Source: Eunapius fragilis (Eukaryota > Porifera > Demospongiae > Spongillida > Spongillidae). From it: a stretch of 64,000 nucleotides of DNA. Positions 44,918 through 55,110 of the stretch are shown one piece after another; positions within the stretch are counted from its first letter, which is position 1; each line of letters starts with the position of its first letter. The position numbers and the translations under genes are program-made. The notes below the pieces were generated by a model, which worked only from the letters and a program-made list of their open reading frames with translations, was not told where the DNA came from and ran no database searches. The DNA lies in contig OY811991.1 of assembly GCA_963681505.1 (NCBI GenBank), forward strand, positions 2,635,171 through 2,699,170, given 5' to 3'.

Positions 44918-45536
44918 TTATTGCAGATTCAGATGAAGTTTTCTTCTTCCCATGCAAGCTGCGATTGGTGCTTGGACACAATTTTCATGGTACCCCTCTC
45001 CACATGCACGACAGTATATCATGTTGCCATATTTTGGAAGTTGGCACAAGCAGATTATACTACTTCTTAGTTCCATATGAATCCTCAGGACCTTATTCCT
45101 TTTACTGTCAGTAGTAGGGAAAGGCACCTCTTCTCCAAGCAAGTTAGAATGCGGTTGCAAAGCTTCTTCTGACAGTATGTTATCATTGCTGGATTTTCAC
45201 GACTGCATAATGAAGTCACAAAGGCCAGGGCAAAGGCCACTGCTTCTTCTTTGTCTTTGAACAGCTGGATAAACAACCTTTAGTTCACGTTGACTGTGGC
45301 ACAGTATAGCTGCTATCTAGCTGAGCGATGCAACTATCAGACACAGTGTGAAACAAGCTGTTGTAAACATTAACATGACCTGCAGGGCACTCATTGTTCG
45401 ATACAGTCACCCAATGATGCTCAGCCAGATAAAGGCCCCTGAAAGCATTCCTTCCAGTGTTCTTCATATTCTCAGACTTGCCCCTGCCGAGAAGGTTAAA
45501 GGCACCAATGCCTGGATATGTTTCTTGAGGAGACAT
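44918..45536 (-). pseudogene. Ulp1-like protease and PHD-like finger fragment
   Basis: The Ulp1 part keeps His (LYLAEHHWVTVSN) but the usual VYDS is VYNS. A frameshifted downstream stretch (KEEAVAFALAFVTSLC) lacks the expected QxxxCG cysteine motif, so it cannot be an active protease. The following segment LCQLPKYGNMIYCRACGEGY then HENC resembles a PHD zinc finger. Frames change between the modules. Confidence 0.6.
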
Positions 45537-46703
45537 TGAACTGCACTAATTACTCCATCGCTCAACCATCCATTTTCAAGCAGACAGACACAATCACACT
45601 CTTGAAGTTGAAACTCACTAATCATCCATATGCAATGGGGAATATGATAAAAGGTACTCTCTCACCTTCATCAGAGATGCCTTTGCTATTGCTATAAACA
45701 ACTTCAACTGATCGCATTGCTGCTACTGCATTGTTGTGGGATAATTTGCTGTTTTTTGGAAGGTAATCAAAATGTTAATAATGGTGGTTATTGTATTTAC
45801 CAATTTCATAGACAGTTTATGTGAGAGCAGAAGGTGTTTCTGATGTAGAAGTAAAGAGCTCTGGGAAACACCCTCCACTGTTCATCAGGGCACCGAAGCA
45901 AATCCATGCACTTCATTGAAGTTGCCTTTAACTTCACGCAAGAACAAAATTTCAAAATTCTTCTTGTTCATAGAATTTTTTGTTGTGACATACATTACAT
46001 CAAAAGATGCTAGACCACTTCCTGTTTTTTCATCGCCAACATTTTCTGCAGGTTTCTCATTTGGAACAGATTTTTCCACAGTACCAGATAACATGGAAGT
46101 ACTAGAGCAATTAGCTGGACTCCCTGATATCTTTTTCACTTGGCTTGCAAGGTCATGAGTTTTGGAATCTACTGAGATTTGAAAACTTTTCAATTGGTTT
46201 TTTGCTTGGACACTTTTAGTTTCAGAAATACCTTGAGCCTAAAATTATGAGATCACCATAAAGTCAGAAAATACATACATTACATGTAGCTGCATCCATT
46301 TATACATTTTTTCGTATTGAAGCACTTTGCGGTTTATAGACTCCTTTCTCCAAGTCTTTGTATAATTTTGTATGGTCCAAGCCAGCACTGGACTAATTTG
46401 TCCACCTGTTTTGAGTCTTTAGCACAATTACGTAACCAAACGAAAGCTCCATTGCAAGTTCCTACATGGGACAACACATGAATATTATGCCTCTTCCTCA
46501 GAAGGTATGCAGTTACAACAAAAAAGTCTGCTGTCATAGTACTTTTATGACATGATTGATATTTTTAGCAGCATTAGAGATCAATTTTTTTCTTCATCCT
46601 TAGCATCTTGCCACAGATGGCTTCAACATCAGGACTATCATTGTGGTTGCAGCAAGATGAACCACTGCTGTTGAGTTCTTTTTCAATGGGTAGAACATGA
46701 TTC

Positions 46704-47283
46704 CTAATATAGCATATCATACAGTGCATTCAGTTTGATACTGATATGTAAAAGGAAATACCTGCAGTACATGGCGTTAAATTGATTGAATGGTGCCTTG
46801 AGGTCCTGCATGCAAATAGTCCTATCTATATATTCATCCCAGTTGTCTTGCTCCTTGTTCACCAATTTTACTAGGCAATGCTGCAATGTTTAGTTATATT
46901 GTTCCATTAGTCTGTGGGTGATACGCTGTTGACACCCTATGCTCTTTTCTGAGATAGTCAAACAAATGCTGGTTAATGTTATTCTCTTTCATGATCGGGA
47001 ATAACAATCTTTGTGCACCCTGGATATCTACACGTGAGGAAACAAATATTTATTAAATCAAGCACAATTTTGATCAGAAAAATCATAGTAAATTTATGTA
47101 TATCATTTTGAACACAAACAAGGCTACATTTTTAACTTCTTTGCTTGGAAGAGCTTCAGCTTCAGGCCATTTCGAAAAATAATCAACTAGCGTGATTATG
47201 TATCGATTCCCAGACCTGCTTTTTTTTAATGGCCCAATTAGGTCAATTCTTATCTGTATGGTTTGACAATATATTACTTGCAT
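46704..47283 (-). pseudogene. Ginger1 integrase core fragments
   Basis: The first catalytic Asp is seen in RIDLIGPLKK and a second in ITLVDYFSKWPEAE. Downstream, STAYHPQTNG is followed by a frameshift and an in-frame stop at the place where the catalytic Glu is expected (before the TLQHCLVKLV segment). The transposase is therefore inactive. The pieces lie in separate frames and possibly separate exons. Confidence 0.65.
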
Positions 47284-47597
47284 ATATATGGATACTGTAG
47301 CATTTAATAGCGCCTATTTAATATTGCTGTACCAGTTTCTAAACTTAATCCTGTGGCACAGGGATAGGATCAGTTGCTTTCATAAACATTTATACATCAT
47401 TACACACTCCACATGTATTTATGTAGGCCTCGATGCCTTTGTACATATAAGTAGCAGTACTAATACGCTTTTATTGTCCTTCAAATGAGCGAGTGTCACA
47501 GCATATTGTTAGCCCTAACAAGGCATGATCGATGTGGGTTTGTAGTTCAACAATTGAACTGCACATAGGCAGTCGCTATGGTGAGGATGTGGGGTGG

Positions 47598-47605
47598 TAT
47601 TTAAG
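47598..47605 (+). promoter_or_regulatory. TATA-like box of copy B
   Basis: TATTTAAG lies 61 bp upstream of the ATG at 47667 in GGGGTGGTATTTAAG, which matches copy A. Homology to copy A fades upstream of this point. Confidence 0.55.
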
Positions 47606-47666
47606 AACAGCCAAACGTTTCATCGTTCATCAAGTTCACTGACGCGAAGTACCTCTCAACCCCAAT

Positions 47667-50001
47667 ATGGCCGTCTCTCAGACTTTCTCAAAGTGGGAAA
47701 TGGAGGACCGAAAACGCTGGGATAGTCTCAGCAGTATCATCGGAATGGAAGCTAAGAAGCAAGGTATGATGTGTAAATATACACGTAAAATATACCATTA
47801 CGCGTATACCATGCATGCAGTACTAGTCGTAGCACATGTATAATTTATGCCCGGACGTCTTTTGAAACCTTTGCAGACTTCTTTACTGGGACGACGACCA
47901 AAAAGGGTTACGGACGTCTCGTGATCGTGGGCTCGGGCATCAGGTCCGCCGGACAGTTCACTACGGAGGCCATCTCCCACATTAAGAACGCCGATAAGGT
48001 CCTCTACTGTGTTTCTGACCCGGTAACAGAAACGTACATTCGAGACCTCTTCCCCGGAGCCATGGACCTCGGAGTGTTCTTCGACGGCAGCAAGGACCGC
48101 TACGACAGCTGTGTGCAGATGGCTGAGGCGTGTCTGTTCTATCCAAGACAGGGGCTATACACTGTGGCCATCTTTCCCGGCCATCCTGGAATTTCCTCGC
48201 TGCCTTCACTGCGAGCCATGCAGATCGCCAAGAAACAAGGTAAACTTGTCATGCAAGATCACAGGGATGTTCTTAGGTTTTTATAGTTTTAAAAACTGCG
48301 GTTTGAAACTTTAGATGATTTGAAAAGTCTCTCATAAAATCGTGACTTGATTCCATAGGTTTTATTCCCCAATGCATGGATCCATGGATTTCGATGCCGC
48401 CCGCATTATTTATTCATTTTGCCCTACCACATTCAGGTATCTGTACCGAGATATTGCCTGGGGTCTCTCTGGAGGACACGATGTTCTCTGATCTCGGTAT
48501 TGATCCAAGCTACTGCGGCTTCCAAAACATCTCAGCCACAGACTTCCTCCTCTACGATCGACGCCTCCTTCCTGAAGGCCACGTCGTCATTAAGCACGTC
48601 GGATGGATCGGAGAGCAGTGCGTTACTCCTAAAGGGATGGGCCTCTCCAACCTGTCGATCTTGGTGAAACAGCTCCAGAAGGTTTACGGTCCCGACTACT
48701 CGGTGGTCCACTACTACCCTTCCCAGTACCCGACCTGCAAGCCTTTCATCGACCGCAGGCCTCTCAGCGAATTCCTCAAGCCTGAGGTGTTCAAGACGTT
48801 CACGCCCTTCTCTCACTTCTACATCCCTCCCATGAACACCTGCTCGATCAACAAGGAGATGGCCGTTCAGCTCGGAATGGTTTCCGACGTGAACATGGTT
48901 CAGAAGCTAGGAGTGCCCACTTCCTTCCTCGACACGTACGGCCCTCGCGAGAAGCAGGCAATCACCGACATGACTTCGTGGAGAGTACCAAGCGGGTACT
49001 GGCGTACCCCAATGTGCGGAGCGTCGCGATATCTGGCACACATCGGAACGGACATGGGCGTGTTGCAGAAGCACATGATGAACCCTCTTTCGGTCATGAC
49101 GAACTTCGGCCTCTCACCGTTTGAAACAAGCCAGCTCATCACCGGTGACCCTGTCAAGTTGTTCCTCACGGCAAAGCCCGATCCCACTTACGCCGCCCAC
49201 GCACTGGTCACTCGCCTTTGCGTCGATCCCGTCTTCGCCCGCAGCTGCGTAGCTATGGGCCGAAGATTTCAGTGCGACATAGATGGAGAGGACATGCTGG
49301 GACGTTGGCTGTGCCAGCAAGGGTACGAAACCACCGCCGACGCTGTTCACCGAGTGTTCAACGAGATCCAGATGGCGCATCCTTCCATGTGGATTGGTAG
49401 CTACGCCACCAATAAATCTGACGTGGGCAGCATTCAGATTCAGGGAAACAAGATCGTCATCAACAACACGGTCGTGTCACAGCCCATCTTCAAGGACGGC
49501 ATGATGACCTGGTCGTCCACGTATGGCAACATGTACAACGCTTGTATCAAGTTCTTGCACGACGTGAAATGCACCATAGAAGGAAAGATCTGGGGGTGCA
49601 ACGAGCAGGAGCCAACCGTATTCAACATAACCGGAGAGAGACAGTTCACCATGGACGGTCCCTCCGGCATGCTTGAACGTACCATCAACTACGGTTTCGC
49701 CACCAAGCTGCTGTGGACAGCGCTGCTGAAGGGCTGGTCAGATCTGAGGACGGTGGGAGATAACTACACCGGCATCAGCCAGGGTGTCCTTGGCGAGATC
49801 GAGAAGGCCAACATGGCTTTGACCATTGCCGAGGAGGAGCTGTTGAAGACGAACTGCGACTACCAGACCATCACCCACCTGGCGACCACGCAGTTCAATG
49901 GAATGGAGGGAAACCCAAAGATGTGGCTGTTGCCCGCGGATGTTCGCTGTCCATTTACCGGTAGCGTATTCATCCCACATGTTCCCACAGTATGCCTCTA
50001 A
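47667..50001 (+). CDS. Borosin-like alpha-N-methyltransferase fusion protein, copy B
   Basis: Exons 47667-47763, 47877-48239 and 48437-50001. Introns are GT-AG, phase 1, 113 and 197 bp. The spliced length is 2025 nt, giving 674 aa. Positions: leader 1-45 (AVSQTFSKWEMEDRKRW), methyltransferase ~46-285 (VGSGI 50-54, R107 in FFDGSKDRYDS, FPGHPG 132-137, LPGVSLEDTMFSDLGIDPS 160-178), helical region ~295-465 (GLSPFETSQLITGDP 378-392, RWLCQQGYETTADAVHRVF 443-461), beta-rich region ~472-555, C-terminal helices, and the end CPFTGSVFIPHVPTVCL. Fungal fused borosin enzymes are ~400 aa, so this is longer. It differs from copy A at a few residues (9, 20, 284, 564, 586 and the last ~25). The enzyme is probably cytosolic, since no signal peptide is seen. 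Whether it is active or self-methylating is untested. Confidence 0.85.
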
Positions 50002-51700
50002 TGAGCCAAAGACCTAAATGACTATACGTTCAGAGAACTTCATAAAGGAATCTTGTAGTAAATTGTGCATGTGGAATCAGATTGAAAAAATATTAAATGA
50101 AATTTCTCTAAGAGTGCAAAGTATGATTATCTAATTTGGATAGCTCGATTCTTATTATAACGCGATCTAGTTTTTATTTTCTGCTGTAGTATTATCAGCA
50201 GTACTAGCTATAGCTATGTAACTAAATGTTAACACACATATGCACTAAAATTCAAGGGTTACGCAGGCAAAGCATGGGTCTGTAACGCCTGGGCGTTTTG
50301 CCTGATTAATACAACCGGCAAACGGCAATACGGAAATACAGTTTGTTTAATGAATTTGCTGGTGATTAACTGCCTGCTGCTGGGGCTACCCCAACCATAA
50401 GTTTCAACCTCTATACTCTATTCACACTAGTACCGACTATCCCGGGGCGCACGTGATCATGCATACAATCATGTCACCGATATCACTCCCTTTGAGTGCC
50501 ATAGGGATGGGTGTCGAAAATAGCATCAAGAATGTTTGAATTCAATTGGTGTCTTGCGGGGAATATAGGATTTGTGGGCACCATTTATGAGACAATTAAG
50601 CAAACAATGCATTGAGGGGATTATGATAATTATGCAATCAGGAATTAGAATATTATAGACTTCATTTTAGACATCTATCTTTCAAAGAGTACATTAGTGC
50701 TCACTGACCACTAACTAAATATTATATGTCTGTTAGCATTCAAAATTTCCTGCACAATTATTGCAATCCCTAGCTTGTTTGGCATGAATGACTGCACGAG
50801 GAGTTTTTTTTTTCCATCTTCTATGCATTGAGTTTTGGTATACATTATGGTTACATAACAAATGCAGTGCTTGTGCACATAATATATGCTACAGCATATA
50901 CTCTTAATTCTTATTAAAAACCATAACTTCTACAATATCATATGGTAACCATTATCCTTACCAACGGATTTCCTACCTTGATCAAGGTGCATGGAATGGT
51001 ACTGATTAGGAAATGATGAAATTATTGATGAAATGGTGAAAAATAGGAAATAATTAGAAATACTACAGGTATTTACAGGCACCTATGGGTATTGGAATCA
51101 TGATACAATGTGATGGTCCATGGTATCATAAGGGATGTGAATGAAAAAGTCGAAGGATACATGTTTGTTATAGCAGAAATTAATGTATCAGGAAATTGAA
51201 CAATCACGATGGTTAAATGCATAGAAATCACACTCATAACAATGTCATGTTCTTGTATTCATTATTTATACATTGTACTCATTACCTATTACATTGCATT
51301 CTTCTTACATGGATGGTCTGCCAAACTGAACCTGAGGAGAGTTTAATTGTAGGGACACTTATTCCTAGCAACTAGCAAACATACATATATTCAGAATGTC
51401 GTTGTTGATTGCCTCGGACATGATGATTGGGATCTTATCGTGAATGATCAATTATCTCCTTTCCTCAAAAAAAAAATTTTGAATTTCATGAAAATTGTTT
51501 ACAGCAATCAGCAATCAGTTTAACATGTATCATACTGGCTCAATTAACATAATGGTCCGATCTCACTGCTGAGGTCTGGAGATCACCCCGCTGACGCAGG
51601 TTTAAAAAATTTTTCATCACCGGAACTTTAATTTGCGGAAGGTGGGACACCAACTCACCCGCCATCTCTCCCTACACCTCCCTGTTGAACACACATGCAT
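50002..51700. other. Non-coding AT-rich stretch
   Basis: No gene was recognised. Near 50442-50469 lies a 28-bp sequence starting CCCGGGGCGCACGTGATCAT that recurs at 52256-52282. Confidence 0.45.
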
Positions 51701-51704
51701 TCTC

Positions 51705-51745
51705 GGGGGGGGGGGGGGGGGGGGGGGGAGGAGGGGGGGGGGGGA
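51705..51745. repeat. Poly-G tract
   Basis: A ~40-base G run broken by a few A residues. It could form G-quadruplex structure and is a likely sequencing or assembly weak spot. Confidence 0.85.
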
Positions 51746-54700
51746 TACAGCTCCAGCTAGGGGTATGAGGGAGCGCTATACGCTTTATATAAAACCGCAC
51801 GCAGGTGATTAAGAAATGGGTTACTTTATTTGCAAACTACAATTTTAAAATTCTAATTAGTTTATCATTACTGACTGGAAGGGGAAAGCTGGTGCTTTGC
51901 AATTTTGGTGTTTTCGGCATTAATAATCTAAATAGCAAACTGCATGCAATAGGGTAATTAACACATCCGCGGCGCGGCCGCTTTTCAGGAAAAATAACTA
52001 AATATATGGAACTTGGATCCAGTGAATCCCACCACATAGCCCTGTGTATGAATGGCGGAACAAGTGGTTATCCTTTAATTCGTTTAATAACAATGCATGC
52101 AGCCCTGTCGATGAGCGTATGCATGTGATTTTATTGTGCTCCGATCAATGGCCTTGTACGATTTCGGTACGAATGAACGCCCGCTTCCCTTGTCCTTAAC
52201 TTTAACAGCCAATACACAGTGGAATAATGAGATGGCGGGTTTGACCCCGCCAACCCGGGGCGCACGTGATCATGCATACAAGATTGCGTTATAGCATTAT
52301 GTGTCTATATGATTCATGCAAAGCCTGCGGGCCTTCACAGTTGAAATAGTTTTAAAAATATTCCTTTCTCACACCGCCGTAATTAAAAGCTATGAATCTA
52401 AAACTAAGTGCTGAAATCGCATCGATTTGCTATAGTTATATGGAATCGTTACCGCGAAAAGGGACCAGCACATGTATTTTCCAGTTTTCAATATTCTAAG
52501 AATACCTAGGTCCTCTATGACTTCTTTCTTGCGCACTGGAAATTGGTCTGTCCTTCATTGAGTTATAAATGGTAGCGACTTTGGTGTTTTCAAATTCAGT
52601 TCGGTGCCATAATATCATAAAAAACGAGCAAAATGTGTATTTAAAAAAAATACATTTATAAATATTCCACCTTCACCTCGTTCCATTCAGAAGTATGGAA
52701 TTGAAAGTGGGGAAAAAAGTACATTTACTCAAGGGAAATAATATGGGCAATTCGATGTTTTTGCTTGCTTCAAATGATATCAAAAGCATTTCATATCTTC
52801 CCAGCACACTAGCAGTGACTAGAAAGATGTAAACACTGATGCATTTTTATATCTTTACCTATGGTACTCATATGTGGAACACAATACTGACAGAAAAATG
52901 AATGATAATTTTAAAAGCAGCCTTATACGAAATATTTGGTCAGAGGGAAATAAAGGATGATGAAATTAATTGTAGTGACGTCATGTGGATGCATTATGTA
53001 CTTTATAGTATGCACACAAATCTCCACAATCCAAGGCATACAAATATATATATACAATAATAATATTTTTAAGCATCCGTGGTATGCAAATGATCATTTG
53101 ATGCGGCAAATATCAAGATAAAATGTTTCATGTTTAAATAAGCAATACAATGTTTGGTACCAACCTTGAGAGAAATAGAAACTTATGATCATTTGTTATA
53201 CAGTCTGAAAGTTGTTCTATAAATGTTATGGATATGTCTTCTCCACAATCCCCTGCCTTCATTCTGAGCACATGATATGTTAAACTTGATTAATGTGTGT
53301 TGGTATATGTATATGTCCTCATGGAACATAACATTTAAATTTCATTTCAGATCATAAATTTGTGTTGGATCAATATGATGACACACATCCTTTACTGTCA
53401 GTTTTGGTATGGGTTGACCATCAGACAGTTGATATGCTGACGTGTATAACTTAACATACACACATACATGACACATCAAACACACTATAATGTTGTAAAT
53501 AATAGAAACGTTCAGTTGACAGGCACTTTTTCAGTGCTGCAAAGATGATTAATCTTTTCAACTCTTTCTAGCTTTTGCCACTGCATGAGTACGTCGTTAT
53601 ACCTATCTAAATTTTTATTTTAGTTCAAACATGCTGAGGCATAAATATAATATGTATGCAGAGCAAAGACTTGGGGCTTGCTGATTATAACTTTAGAAAG
53701 ACAATGCACATCAAATTGGTTGTGAAGTGCAAAAAATAAAATAATAATAATTTAACTTGATCATGTAATCACTCATTTTTGATATACACTGATAGAATTC
53801 ATATCTGCGGCAGGATTTGTTGTCGCCATTTAATTGCATGGTCTGTGGGCGCCAGACTGCCTTGCTCATAAACCAAAACGAATGGTACATTGATCTTGAA
53901 ATTATTATACTATTTTGAAGACCGCTTTTGCGCAGCTCAAACAAAAGGTGCTCTTTTATTTGCTCAAGGTATGGTTGCTATGGTTGCTTGGATAATCATA
54001 TGTACATACACATGCACCCAGCTGTCCTTGATGCACTATCAACGTTGTAGTGTGATTTTACTTTGCACGTGCTAGTATCCGTAGCTGTATTACAGATTAC
54101 CCTGCTGATCCAATTAAAAACATTGTTTGCGCAAGAATTCAGTGGTACTGAAGTTTTTATTAGCGCTATAGCGCCCTCTGTTCTCAAGACCTGATCTACA
54201 GCTTCGAAGCGGAATCATATTTTATGGGACAAACGGAAATTATTTTATGCCATGGAACTTTTAACACTTCGCCTAATCCCTAGTCTAACTGCACGTGTAA
54301 TTTTCCTTCCAAAAAGGTCTTGCATGAGATTGCAGCACCATCCGCCTCAGCGGTCGTTCTAAAATCGAGCATGCACTCTTCTCACTCGGTACGTGCATGA
54401 AATGTCAGTCGAAGTCCCGAACAACGGCCTGCATTTTTAATTATGCATGCGTACATTCCAATTCAACATGAATGCACACAATGAAAAAGGTATTATTTTA
54501 CGCTCATGGCAGGACCGTCGCCGCCGTAATAGAAGTGGCCTTGGTCCGGTTATTCTGAATTGAAACTTGTACTAAATGACGGAACGCGGGAGTTATAGCG
54601 CTGCAACTCCACAAGCTCATCCATCGGGGTCTGGGGCTCCGCCGAGGCATTTCGGATGGTTAGAACATCCATCAGTGGATGTAAAAATGTTACAGTGCAT

Positions 54701-55090
54701 GCATGTGCGTGCTTATAATTATTAAAAATTCAAAATGGCTGGCTATGTATCGAACCGGTACAAGGATGTAATAATATTGGTCTGGGGCTGAGACACGAGC
54801 GAAAAGTGGTCCGGTTAAAACCGTGCAACCGGACCGGCGGCGACGGTCCTGCATGGTGGTTCACTGCGTGCGTATTGAGACGTTATTACGTGTACAACAC
54901 TTTTTACACGGTAAGCTGATGCTCCTTCCTGGCCGGAAATTTTATAATATCTCAGTAGCTACGGGTAAAATGTATTATTGCGGGCAAAGATGAGCATAAT
55001 CATTACGTGAACATAGATTCCGGAATTATCCTGACGACTACTAGCTCGACTGAACATTTATAGATGCATAACCAGCACTAAACAATTATC
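51746..55090. other. Non-coding stretch upstream of the docking-protein gene
   Basis: No convincing exons, RNA genes or transposon ends were found apart from the repeated CCCGGGGCGCACGTGATCAT block at 52256. The region is AT-rich with short open frames only. Confidence 0.45.
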
Positions 55091-55110
55091 TAAATATAAA
55101 ACTCGCGAGA

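Larger units (their letters stand above)
44880..47290 (-). mobile_element. Ginger1 DNA transposon, decayed
   Basis: Minus-strand modules in order: retroviral-type integrase core (about 47250-47100: DLIGPLKKSRSGNRYIITLV, DYFSKWPEAEALPSK), then its C-terminal part (46990-46780: STAYHPQTNG and a shifted CLVKLVNKEQDNWDEYID). A GPY/F-type tail follows (46450-46335: DKLVQCWLGPYKIIQRLG), a linker (46193-45885), a Ulp1-like domain (45536-45150) and a PHD-like finger (45060-44960). Integrase with GPY/F, Ulp1 and PHD modules is the Ginger1 composition. TIRs were not identified. It lies between the two borosin-like genes. Confidence 0.65.

Noticed and set aside
55095..55100. TATAAA as TATA box of the docking-protein gene
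   Set aside because: It lies only 11 bp before the ATG, too close to direct transcription that includes this start codon.
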